Origin: RBG-16-68-21 sp035286665
GTDB taxonomy: Bacteria > Actinomycetota > Acidimicrobiia > Spongiisociales > UBA11373
Direction: 5' to 3'
NCBI GenBank assembly: GCA_035286665.1
Contig: DATECY010000148.1
Coordinates: 1 to 18,171 of the forward strand
DNA: 18,171 bases
The notes below the pieces were generated by a model that was given only the letters and a program-made list of their open reading frames with translations, did not search any database and was not told the origin of the DNA. A program made the translations under genes and the position numbers. Below, one piece after another: positions 6,852-13,524 of this stretch (its first letter is position 1; every line of letters starts with the position of its first letter).

Positions 6852-6930
6852 GCGAAGCCGCCGCGCGGAGGGGGCAACACCCCACCACCTTGAACGCCCC
6901 TGCGCGCCAACGCGACCAGACCCGGCCGTG
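6851..6930. repeat. Intergenic repeat element, copy A (before uppP)
   Basis: Starting with AGGCGAAGCCG right after the SAF gene stop, followed by GCGGAGGGGGCAACACCCC, and about 45 bases later CGCGACCAGACCCGGCCG. The same blocks in the same order, each with about one mismatch and similar spacing, occur at 14823-14901 before the nfuA-like gene. Confidence 0.6.
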
Positions 6931-6972
6931 ACCGCACAATCCGCGCCGAACCGCAAACCCCCCATCTCCCCT

Positions 6973-6978
6973 TACACT
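6973..6978 (+). promoter_or_regulatory. -10 box for uppP
   Basis: TACACT precedes the uppP ATG by 9 bases, allowing a 5' leader of only 2-3 bases. The -35 is not recognisable. Confidence 0.45.
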
Positions 6979-6987
6979 CCCTCGCCA

Positions 6988-7749
6988 ATGCTCATCAGCG
7001 CCCTCTGGGGCCTCGTCCAGGGCCTCACCGAGTTCCTCCCCATCTCGTCGAGTGGACATCTCGTCCTGATCCCGGCGATCTTCGGCAAGGAGCAGCCCGA
7101 CCTGGCGACGACTGCGGTGCTGCACCTCGGCACCCTCGCCGCCATCCTCTGGTATTACCGGCGTGACATCATCGGACTGATCGTCAGGCCCGGATCGCCG
7201 GAGAGCCGCACCATCTGGAAGCTGCTCATCATCGGCACCATCCCGGCGACCGTGATCGGCCTGGGCTTGAAGGGCCCGATCGAGGTGATCTTTTCCGAGG
7301 CGTGGATCGTCGCCGTAAGTCTGTTGGTCACCGGACTCGTTCTCGCCGCGGCGTCACTCGTTCCGGTGGGAACGCGGGTAGTGGAGGACGGTCGGTGGCT
7401 TGACGGGGTAGTCGTCGGCATCGCCCAGGCCTTCGCCCTTCTCCCCGGCATCAGCCGATCGGGGATGACGATGACCGCGGCGCTCGCCCAGGGTTTCGAC
7501 CGGGCGCAGTCCGCCCGCTTCGCCTTCCTGCTCGGCGTTCCCGCGATCGCCGGGGCGGGGCTGCTCGAGGGAACGGACCTCATCCAACAGGGGGACTTCC
7601 GTCCGTCGACGCTCGTCGGCATGTTGGTCGCAGGGATCGTCGGGTACCTGGCGATCTCGATGCTGGTGAGGCTCCTTGCCCGCCACGGTCTCTTGCCGTT
7701 CGCGATCTACTGCATCGTGGCCGGGGCGGCCGCGTACTTCCTGGTCTGA
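6988..7749 (+). CDS. uppP: Undecaprenyl-diphosphatase UppP (BacA)
   Basis: UppP is an integral membrane phosphatase that recycles undecaprenyl diphosphate to the monophosphate carrier for cell-wall and polysaccharide synthesis; it can confer bacitracin tolerance. The 253-residue length is slightly short but normal for actinobacteria. Both signatures are present: VQGLTEFLPISSSGHL (10-25) and LLPGISRSGMTMTAAL (151-166), with E14 and R157 as the expected catalytic-type residues, plus about seven or eight hydrophobic helices. The ATG at 6988 is chosen because MLISALWGLVQG is the usual N-terminus; the open frame upstream is not protein-like. Confidence 0.97.
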   Translation: MLISALWGLVQGLTEFLPISSSGHLVLIPAIFGKEQPDLATTAVLHLGTLAAILWYYRRDIIGLIVRPGSPESRTIWKLLIIGTIPATVIGLGLKGPIEVIFSEAWIVAVSLLVTGLVLAAASLVPVGTRVVEDGRWLDGVVVGIAQAFALLPGISRSGMTMTAALAQGFDRAQSARFAFLLGVPAIAGAGLLEGTDLIQQGDFRPSTLVGMLVAGIVGYLAISMLVRLLARHGLLPFAIYCIVAGAAAYFLV

Positions 7750-7758
7750 CCCGGCGTC

Positions 7759-7797
7759 GCACCACTCATCCGCGAGGGAAGCGCTGGACCGTGGTGC
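7759..7797 (+). terminator. Possible hairpin after uppP
   Basis: GCACCAC and GTGGTGC form a 7-bp stem around a 25-base loop, 9 bases after the uppP stop. There is no T tract and the loop is long, so this is a weak terminator candidate. Confidence 0.25.
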
Positions 7798-7825
7798 CGC
7801 ATCCTGTGGTGACGACCCGCGCCGC

Positions 7826-7841
7826 ACCGACGGCCGTCGGT
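7826..7841. promoter_or_regulatory. 16-bp perfect palindrome upstream of promoter, possible operator
   Basis: ACCGACGGCCGTCGGT is a perfect inverted repeat with no spacer. It ends 8 bases before the -35 box of the following gene, where an activator or repressor dimer could bind. No protein family can be assigned. Confidence 0.4.
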
Positions 7842-7849
7842 CGGGGGGA

Positions 7850-7878
7850 TTGATTCGCGGGCCCGAGGAGCATACGTT
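7850..7878 (+). promoter_or_regulatory. Promoter for the secreted PKD-like protein
   Basis: TTGATT at 7850-7855 and TACGTT at 7873-7878 are separated by exactly 17 bases, and 6 bases later comes the GTG start. This is the clearest complete -35/-10 pair in the window and predicts a leaderless mRNA. Confidence 0.7.
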
Positions 7879-7884
7879 CGGGAA

Positions 7885-8703
7885 GTGGTGCGCTCAGCGG
7901 GCGCACGGCTGGCGGTGCTCCTCATCGTGATCGCTTCGGCGACGGCCGTTCGGGCCGCAGTCGCCGATTCCGGGTGTGTCGCCACCCCAACCGGCATCGA
8001 CTGCGGCTACTCGGGGACCACGACCTCGACGATCACCGTCACCGTCCCGCCGTTGCGCTACCTCACCACTACCAACAATCCGGCCATCGGTCCGTGCTGG
8101 TATTGGTCGCGCTACCCACCGGGCCTCGATTCCTGGGATTCTGCGAATGACGCCGGAATCATCAACACCCGCTGGGCGCTTCCCGCCTGCCCTACGGGAC
8201 CGGGCACGACGACGATCACGGTCACGAGCGCTGCCTGGGAGATATTCCGGTCGTTCCAATTGGCGCGACCCGCCCCGAGCTTCCGGCCTGAGGTCGGCAT
8301 CACCAACCTTGCCACACTCCTCGACCTGGCCCGCCCCTCGCCGCTGTCGCACAAGGAGAAGCTGCCCAACGGGAAGGTGCTGAGGGTGTCGGCGGAGGTC
8401 AAGACGGTCTGGGTCGACTGGGGCGACGGCTCACCCCCGGAGGGCTACCCCGCGGCAGCCGCGTTCGGCGGCGACGGGTCTCATGCCTACACGATCAAGA
8501 CCTGCCCATCGGACTACCGCCACTACGACCCGAGCGGGTGGCGCTGCCACCCGACGCTGGCTGCATATCCGGTACAGGTGACCTTCACCTGGGTCGGTCG
8601 ATACCGCACCAGCGGCTCGTGGATCAACCTCGGCACGATCGACCGGGCAGCGACGAGGGCCTACGACGTCGATGAGGTCGTAGGCGTGCTGGTGGTTCCC
8701 TAA
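7885..8703 (+). CDS. Secreted protein with PKD-like WGDGS motif, unknown function
   Basis: A 272-residue protein with an N-terminal signal peptide: two Arg in the first eight residues, hydrophobic core LAVLLIVIASATA (9-21), and likely cleavage near VRA at 24. The mature part has Thr-rich beta segments, Cys at 31, 40, 71, 102, 207 and 221 that could form disulfides, and near 176-201 the pattern WVDWGDGSPP followed by SHAY, reminiscent of PKD folds. The C-terminal stretch VTFTWVGRYRTSGSWINLG with a final Val-rich strand resembles a family I associate with actinobacterial Flp-pilus regions, from memory only. Start GTG at 7885 is supported by the promoter 6 bases upstream. A role at the cell surface is likely; no enzymatic motif is seen. 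Confidence 0.75.
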   Translation: MVRSAGARLAVLLIVIASATAVRAAVADSGCVATPTGIDCGYSGTTTSTITVTVPPLRYLTTTNNPAIGPCWYWSRYPPGLDSWDSANDAGIINTRWALPACPTGPGTTTITVTSAAWEIFRSFQLARPAPSFRPEVGITNLATLLDLARPSPLSHKEKLPNGKVLRVSAEVKTVWVDWGDGSPPEGYPAAAAFGGDGSHAYTIKTCPSDYRHYDPSGWRCHPTLAAYPVQVTFTWVGRYRTSGSWINLGTIDRAATRAYDVDEVVGVLVVP

Positions 8704-8706
8704 CCT
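8701..8706 (+). promoter_or_regulatory. -10 box for the thioesterase, overlapping a stop codon
   Basis: TAACCT, whose first three bases are the TAA stop of the preceding gene, is followed by 7 bases and the GTG start at 8714. A 7-bp inverted repeat, CTACGAC/GTCGTAG (8661-8683), covers the -35 region. Confidence 0.5.
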
Positions 8707-8713
8707 CTCGGGG

Positions 8714-9118
8714 GTGCACACCACCACCATCCATGTTCGCTGGGCGGAACTCGATCCGTACCACCACGTGAACCACGCCACCTACCTGTCCTACCTCGAA
8801 CATGCCCGCATCGCGGCACTCGAGCACATCGGATCCGGGATGGAGGTGCTCGACGCGCAGGGGTATCAGGTGGTCGTCGTGCGCGTCGACGTACGCTTCA
8901 TCGCCCCGGCGACGGCGGGTGACGCCCTGGTCATTTCATCCTCCGTGGCCGAGATCGGAGCCTCCGCGAGCACGTGGCGTCAGAGCGTCACCAGGGGCAC
9001 AGACCGGATACTCGAGGCGACGATCCAAGCAGCATGCACCGACCTGACCGGCAAGCCGGTGCGCATGCCTACGAGCCTACGCACCGGACTCGAGAAACTG
9101 ACGGAGACGAACCGATGA
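8714..9118 (+). CDS. Hot-dog acyl-CoA thioesterase (4HBT/YbgC/FadM-like)
   Basis: A 134-residue single hot-dog domain. The signature is VRWAELDPYHHVNHATYLSYLEHAR (8-32), where D14 is the catalytic-type Asp of the 4-hydroxybenzoyl-CoA thioesterase family and HVNH the usual following motif. VVVRVDVRFIAPATAGD in the middle is also typical. Such enzymes hydrolyse acyl-CoA thioesters in the cytosol; the chain specificity cannot be told. The GTG start is placed 7 bases after a -10 box. The stop overlaps the next gene by 4 bases (ATGA), so the two are co-translated. Confidence 0.9.
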   Translation: MHTTTIHVRWAELDPYHHVNHATYLSYLEHARIAALEHIGSGMEVLDAQGYQVVVVRVDVRFIAPATAGDALVISSSVAEIGASASTWRQSVTRGTDRILEATIQAACTDLTGKPVRMPTSLRTGLEKLTETNR

Positions 9119-9522
9119 TCGATCCGAACACCTCCAAGGGCGCCAAGGCGTCGGCCCTCCTGGACGACGCCCTCGTCGTCTGGCTGACGACGGTGCGTCA
9201 GGGAGGGCAACCCCAAGCCTCACCGGTCTGGTTCGTCCGCGATGCAGACGAGTTCCTCATCTACAGCATGCCCACGCAGCGGGTGAAGAACATCCGGGCG
9301 AACGAGCGTGTCGCGCTCAATGTGGACAGCGACGCCGGATCGGACGTGGTCACCATCGAAGGCACCGCCCGAATCGTCGAGGGTCCTCCGAATCTCGACC
9401 ACGCCGGATATCAGGAGAAGTACCGCGACATGATCGAGGAGATGGGGACGACACCCGAGGACTTCTCCGCGGCGTACTCGGTGGTGATCAGGGTGACCCC
9501 GACCCGGTGGCGGGTGTATTAG
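9115..9522 (+). CDS. Rv3369-type PPOX flavin/F420-dependent protein
   Basis: A 135-residue split-barrel protein resembling the Rv3369 family of probable F420-dependent PPOX-class enzymes. Seen: LDDALVVWLTTVRQGGQPQ (16-34), ASPVWFVRDADEFLIYS (35-51), RVKNIRANERVALNVDSD (56-73) and a C-terminal VVIRVTPTRWRVY, the family ending. Substrate unknown; FMN binding is possible instead of F420. The ATG at 9115 overlaps the thioesterase stop, which fixes the start and suggests one mRNA. It is followed by the heptad-repeat element. Confidence 0.9.
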   Translation: MIDPNTSKGAKASALLDDALVVWLTTVRQGGQPQASPVWFVRDADEFLIYSMPTQRVKNIRANERVALNVDSDAGSDVVTIEGTARIVEGPPNLDHAGYQEKYRDMIEEMGTTPEDFSAAYSVVIRVTPTRWRVY

Positions 9523-9538
9523 GCCTCGCTTCGCTCGG

Positions 9539-9711
9539 GCGCAATGCGCAATGCGCAATGCGCAATTGGCGATTGGCGATTGGCTATTGGCGATTGGTAG
9601 GACGTTCGACATCGGACATTGGACGGACGCGTCGGAGGTGAGGGAGCGCCTCTTACGGGTAACGGGCAACCGCATTGCGTATTGCGTATTGCGCATCGCG
9701 CATCGCGCACT
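9539..9711. repeat. Two divergent heptad-repeat arrays able to form a long hairpin
   Basis: The left array is eight consecutive 7-bp units from 9541 to 9596: GCAATGC three times, then GCAATTG, GCGATTG twice, GCTATTG and GCGATTG. A mini-array GACATCG/GACATTG follows at 9608-9621. The right array runs 9656-9711: CGGGTAA, CGGGCAA, CCGCATT, GCGTATT twice, GCGCATC twice, GCGCACT. Bases 9539-9562 pair with 9671-9694 over 24 positions, 22 Watson-Crick plus two G-T. It sits between the stops of two convergent genes, so it may act as a two-sided terminator, but the unit structure suggests a distinct repeat family. The 7-bp period is not a multiple of 3, so it is unlikely to be coding. Confidence 0.85.
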
Positions 9712-9715
9712 GGCC

Positions 9716-10567
9716 TCAGTACTGGTAGAACCCCTGGCCGGTCTTTCGGCCGAGCAGGCCCCCGGTCACCATCCTTCGAAGCAGTGCGGGCGGGGAAAAG
9801 CGGGGCTCGCGGAATTCCTCGTAGAGCGACTCGGCGACGGCCGCCACGGTGTCGTTGCCGATCAGGTCGCACAATGCGAGCGGGCCCATCGGGTGGGCGG
9901 CACCCAGTGTCATGGCGGCGTCGATGTCCTCACGGGTGGCATGGCCGGCCTCGAGCATCCGCACCGCGTCGATGAGGTACGGGATGAGAAGTGCGTTGAC
10001 GACGAAGCCCGCCCGGTCGGCGGCGCGCACCACCGTCTTGCCGAGCGTCCCGGAGGCGAACTCCGTGACCGCATCGACGGTGCCGGGATCGGTGAGCAGC
10101 GACGGAATCACCTCGACGAGGCGCATCACCGGCACAGGGTTGAAGAAGTGGAGCCCCACCACCCGATCGGGGCGTGTGGTGGCGGTGGCCAATTCCACGA
10201 TGGGGATCGACGAGGTGTTCGAAGCGAGCACCGCGCCGTCGGCTGCGATCGCGTCGACGCGGCCGAACAAGTCCCGCTTGACGTCGCGGTCTTCGACGAC
10301 TGCCTCAATGATCAGTTGGCGATCAGCGAGGTCATCGAGCCGGGCCGAGGCCCGAAAGCGGGCGAGCGAGGCGACCCGATTTTCGGCGGTCAGCTTGCCG
10401 CGTTCGACCGCCTTGGCCATGGAGCCCTCGACCCGAGCCCGGGCACCGGCGGCGAGCGCGTCAGACGCCTCGATGACGACTGTATCCACCCCAGCCCGGA
10501 CGCACACTTCGGCGATCCCGGACCCCATCTGCCCGCCGCCGACGATGCCCACCCGCTCGATGCCCAT
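9716..10567 (-). CDS. 3-hydroxyacyl-CoA (3-hydroxybutyryl-CoA) dehydrogenase
   Basis: A 283-residue soluble NAD(P)-dependent dehydrogenase of the Hbd/FadB2 family, oxidising or reducing 3-hydroxybutyryl-CoA-type substrates in fatty-acid or butyrate metabolism. Seen: the Rossmann motif GIVGGGQMGSGIAE (7-20), ASNTSSIPI with S119 (115-123), GLHFFNPVPVM with catalytic H140 and N143 (138-148), and N191 in FVVNALLIPYL. The end GLLGRKTGQGFYQY is the usual C-terminus. ATG at 10567 is preferred because TAGGCT lies 8 bases upstream; GTG at 10573 would add two residues. The stop is at the right edge of the heptad repeat. Confidence 0.95.
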   Translation of the reverse strand: MGIERVGIVGGGQMGSGIAEVCVRAGVDTVVIEASDALAAGARARVEGSMAKAVERGKLTAENRVASLARFRASARLDDLADRQLIIEAVVEDRDVKRDLFGRVDAIAADGAVLASNTSSIPIVELATATTRPDRVVGLHFFNPVPVMRLVEVIPSLLTDPGTVDAVTEFASGTLGKTVVRAADRAGFVVNALLIPYLIDAVRMLEAGHATREDIDAAMTLGAAHPMGPLALCDLIGNDTVAAVAESLYEEFREPRFSPPALLRRMVTGGLLGRKTGQGFYQY

Positions 10568-10575
10568 GATCACTC

Positions 10576-10581
10576 AGCCTA
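10576..10581 (-). promoter_or_regulatory. -10 box for the 3-hydroxyacyl-CoA dehydrogenase
   Basis: TAGGCT on the minus strand precedes the ATG at 10567 by 8 bases. It overlaps the likely -35 region of the divergent membrane-protein gene, so the two promoters may interfere. Confidence 0.45.
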
Positions 10582-10601
10582 GGTCCGGGCGCGGCCACCG
10601 G

Positions 10602-10607
10602 TATCCT
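10602..10607 (+). promoter_or_regulatory. -10 box for the DUF5668-like gene
   Basis: TATCCT is followed by 6 bases and the ATG at 10614, predicting a leaderless transcript. The -35 position reads CTAGGT, a weak match. Confidence 0.55.
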
Positions 10608-10613
10608 GGCTCC

Positions 10614-10985
10614 ATGTCGAGCACCACCCCCCGCGCCCCGCGACCGATCTTCCTCGGCCTCGCCCTGGTGACGATCGGCCTCCTCTTCCTGCTGCGGGAG
10701 TTGGGAACGGTGCCGGACATCTCGCTGTGGACCGTCACCTGGCTCGCCATCGGGGGATGGCTGCTCATCGGGACACTCGTCGGCAATCGACGCGGATGGT
10801 TCTGGCCACTCGCCCTCGTCCTCATCGGGACGTTCATGTTGTTGCGCGACCTCGACGTGATCGACCACTCGATCTCGCTGTGGCCGATCATCGTGATCGC
10901 CCTCGGACTGGCCATCCTGCTCGAAGCGACCGAGTGGGGCCGAAGCCGCTCGAAGAGGGCCGACCGTTGGAAATCGGACTTCTGA
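10614..10985 (+). CDS. LiaI/LiaF-like (DUF5668) four-helix membrane protein
   Basis: A 123-residue protein with four hydrophobic segments at about 11-27, 39-57, 62-78 and 89-105. The segments form two similar halves: IFLGLALVTIGLLFLLRELG and later WPLALVLIGTFMLLRDLDVI, followed by LWPIIVIALGLAILLE. This matches the LiaI-LiaF-like transmembrane region (DUF5668), found in envelope-stress or small membrane proteins. The tail is basic (GRSRSKRADRWK). The ATG is chosen from the -10 box 6 bases upstream. Its function is not known, and no two-component system is next to it. Confidence 0.85.
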   Translation: MSSTTPRAPRPIFLGLALVTIGLLFLLRELGTVPDISLWTVTWLAIGGWLLIGTLVGNRRGWFWPLALVLIGTFMLLRDLDVIDHSISLWPIIVIALGLAILLEATEWGRSRSKRADRWKSDF

Positions 10986-10987
10986 GC

Positions 10988-11008
10988 CGTCTCGGCTGGG
11001 CCGAGACG
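10988..11008 (+). terminator. Hairpin between the DUF5668-like gene and ctpE-like gene
   Basis: CGTCTCGGC and GCCGAGACG form a perfect 9-bp stem with the 3-base loop TGG, beginning 2 bases after the stop codon. There is no T tract, as is frequent in high-GC genomes. It likely separates this transcript from the next. Confidence 0.6.
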
Positions 11009-11023
11009 CCGCCGGCGCCTCAC

Positions 11024-11029
11024 TACCCT
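11024..11029 (+). promoter_or_regulatory. Possible -10 box for the P-type ATPase
   Basis: TACCCT lies 11 bases before the ATG at 11041, so the leader would be about 4-5 bases. It directly follows the terminator-like hairpin. Confidence 0.4.
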
Positions 11030-11040
11030 TGGTCGGCGGC

Positions 11041-13506
11041 ATGGTGATCGACACCCCCGGACCCAACAGTCGCTCCGGCCTCACCGGGCTCAGCGATACC
11101 GAGGTCCGCCAGCGCGTCGCCGCAGGGGCGGTCAACCGGGTTGTCTCCGGCCCGAGCCGCACCGTGGCCGAGATCGTCCGATCGAACGTCGTCACCCTGT
11201 TCAACATGCTGCTCGGAGTGCTGCTGGTCGTGATCCTGGTGGTAGCGCCCATCCAAGATGCCCTCTTCGGCATCGTGCTCGTCGCCAACGCCCTCATCGG
11301 CATCATCCAGGAGCTGAGGGCGAAGCGCACCCTCGACCGGCTCGCCCTGCTCAGTGCCCCGCGCGCCATGGTGATCCGTGAGGGTCGGCCCTATCAGATC
11401 CCCGTCGACCAGGTGGTCCTCGACGACCTGCTGTCGATCGGAGCGGGCGACCAGATCGTCGTCGACGGCCTCGTCGTCGTCTCCGATGGCCTCGAAGTGA
11501 ATGAGTCGCTGCTGACCGGCGAGGCGGAGCCGATCGCGAAGGATCACGCCGACGACGTCCTCTCCGGCTCGTTCGTGTCTTCGGGGTCGGGTGTGTACAA
11601 GGCGAGGCGGGTTGGCACAGATGCCTACGCGGCGCGCCTGGCAGCCGAGGCCCGCAAGTTCACCCAGGTGAACTCCGAGCTGCGCAAAGGCATCGACCGG
11701 ATCCTGGCCGCGATCGGCTGGGTCATGGTGCCCACGATGGCACTGCTGATACTCAGCCAGCTGCAGGCCAACGACGTGCTCAAAGAGGCCATCCGGGTGG
11801 CCGTCGGCGGGATGGTTGCGATGGTTCCTCAGGGCCTCGTGCTGCTCACCTCGGTGGCCTTCGCCGTCGGCGTGGTGCGGCTGGGACGGGCAAACGTGCT
11901 GGTCCAGGAACTCGCCGCCGTCGAGGGCCTCGCCAGGGTCGACGTGGTCTGCTTCGACAAGACCGGAACGCTCACCGAGGGCCGCCTCTCGGTCGAGGAG
12001 ATTCTCCTCCTGGTGTCGGAGGCCGACGCCGTCGACGTCACCGACGCCCTCGGCGCCCTCGGTGCCGCCGACACCAGCCCGAATGCGACGATGCAAGCAA
12101 TCGTCGGTCGTTTCACCGAGCCTGCCGGATGGTGGGCGACGTCGAGCGTCCCGTTCTCGTCCTCGAGGAAATGGAGCGCAGCGTCCTTCGGCGCCTTCGG
12201 GTCGTGGGTGCTCGGCGCCCCCGAGATGATCCTGCCCGATGACCTGCGCATCGCCCGGACAGTCGCCAAGAGCGCGGCGAGCGGCTCCCGAGTTCTGCTC
12301 CTCGCCCGCACCACCAATGAGGTGACCGCCACCGGGCTCCCCGAAGACCTCGTCGCAATGGCACTCGTGGTGCTCAACGACTGCATTCGTCCCGAGGCGG
12401 CCGACACTCTTCGCTACTTTGCCGAGCAGGGCGTGGCCGCCAAGGTGATTTCGGGCGACCACCCCGAGACGGTGGCCGCCATCGCTCGCCAGGTCGGCCT
12501 GGAAGGCGCAGTCGTCGATGCCCGATACCTGCCGGAGGACGAGGCCGAGCTGATCCGAGTGATCGAGGAGGGCACGGTGTTCGGAAGGGTCACTCCTCAT
12601 CAAAAGAGGGCAATGGTCGGGGCCCTGCAAGCCCGGGGTCACGTCGTGGCGATGACCGGTGACGGAGTGAACGACGTGCTCGCGCTCAAGGATGCCGACA
12701 TCGGCATCGCCATGGGGTCCGGTTCGTCCGCCTCCCGGGCGGTGGCGCAGATCGTGTTGCTCGACGGGTCGTTCACAACCCTGCCCTCGGTCGTCGGCGA
12801 GGGACGACGGGTCATCGCCAACATCGAACGGGTTGCCAACCTGTTCGTCACCAAGACCGTCTACGCGTTCCTGCTCGCCGTGCTCGTCGGCATCTTCGCC
12901 ACCCCGTTCCCATTCGTGCCGAGGCACCTGACGCTGATCGGAACGCTGACGATCGGCGCTCCGGCCTTCTTCCTCGCCCTCGCCCCGACCGCCGACCGCG
13001 CCCGGCCCGGATTCGTCGGCCGGGTGTTGCGTTTCGCGATACCCGTCGGCGCCCTCGCCGCCGCGGCGACCTACTCGGCGTACGAGTTGGCGATCGCCGA
13101 ATCTTCACCCCTCACCGAGGCGAGGACGATCGCCGCTCTCGTGCTCGTCTCGATCGGACTGTTCGCCCTCATCATCAACTCCCGCCCGCTGACGCCGGGA
13201 CGACGTTTCCTCATCGGGACGATGGCGGCGATCTTCCTGCTCGTCCTCCTGCTGCCGTCGTGGAGGACCTTCTACGAGTTGGAGGTTCCTCCGGTGGTCT
13301 TGCTGCTCGCCGGCGTCGGCATCGTGGGAATCACCGGCGCCGTGCTCTACGGATCGCTGCGGGCACTCGGTTGGCTGAAATTGGTGCCTCACCTGCTCCG
13401 CGGGCCATTCGAAGGGCAGGGCCCGCTCGACGCCATCAAGGTCGGCGTCGGCAAGCTGCGACGCAAGGCCAAGGGGCTCACGACCCCGACGCCGCCTCCG
13501 GAGTAG
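11041..13506 (+). CDS. CtpE-like cation-transporting P-type ATPase
   Basis: An 821-residue P-type ATPase whose best resemblance is mycobacterial CtpE, reported as a calcium uptake pump. Seen in order: an N-terminal cytoplasmic stretch with GLSDTEVRQRVAAG, membrane helices near 50-90, the actuator loop LLTGEAEPI with TGEA at 159-162 in place of the usual TGES, MVPQGLVLLTSVAFAVGV (from 261), phosphorylation site CFDKTGTLTEG with D306, GDGVND hinge at 540-545, and six C-terminal helices. The tail has a short basic segment KLRRKAKG. The start is either ATG 11041, used here, GTG 11044 or TTG 11029. It ends 18 bases before the convergent ATP-grasp gene. The ion is inferred, not shown. Confidence 0.9.
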   Translation: MVIDTPGPNSRSGLTGLSDTEVRQRVAAGAVNRVVSGPSRTVAEIVRSNVVTLFNMLLGVLLVVILVVAPIQDALFGIVLVANALIGIIQELRAKRTLDRLALLSAPRAMVIREGRPYQIPVDQVVLDDLLSIGAGDQIVVDGLVVVSDGLEVNESLLTGEAEPIAKDHADDVLSGSFVSSGSGVYKARRVGTDAYAARLAAEARKFTQVNSELRKGIDRILAAIGWVMVPTMALLILSQLQANDVLKEAIRVAVGGMVAMVPQGLVLLTSVAFAVGVVRLGRANVLVQELAAVEGLARVDVVCFDKTGTLTEGRLSVEEILLLVSEADAVDVTDALGALGAADTSPNATMQAIVGRFTEPAGWWATSSVPFSSSRKWSAASFGAFGSWVLGAPEMILPDDLRIARTVAKSAASGSRVLLLARTTNEVTATGLPEDLVAMALVVLNDCIRPEAADTLRYFAEQGVAAKVISGDHPETVAAIARQVGLEGAVVDARYLPEDEAELIRVIEEGTVFGRVTPHQKRAMVGALQARGHVVAMTGDGVNDVLALKDADIGIAMGSGSSASRAVAQIVLLDGSFTTLPSVVGEGRRVIANIERVANLFVTKTVYAFLLAVLVGIFATPFPFVPRHLTLIGTLTIGAPAFFLALAPTADRARPGFVGRVLRFAIPVGALAAAATYSAYELAIAESSPLTEARTIAALVLVSIGLFALIINSRPLTPGRRFLIGTMAAIFLLVLLLPSWRTFYELEVPPVVLLLAGVGIVGITGAVLYGSLRALGWLKLVPHLLRGPFEGQGPLDAIKVGVGKLRRKAKGLTTPTPPPE

Positions 13507-13524
13507 GTGGCCGGGACCGCGCCA

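Noticed and set aside
9541..9711. CRISPR array or short coding repeat
   Set aside because: Units are 7 bp and contiguous with no spacers; the period breaks codon phase, and the peptides read through it change frame character with each unit.
11023..12927. 634-codon minus-strand frame
   Set aside because: Entirely antisense to the ATPase gene, rich in His, Asp, Glu and Gly with no domain; the opposite strand has every P-type ATPase motif.
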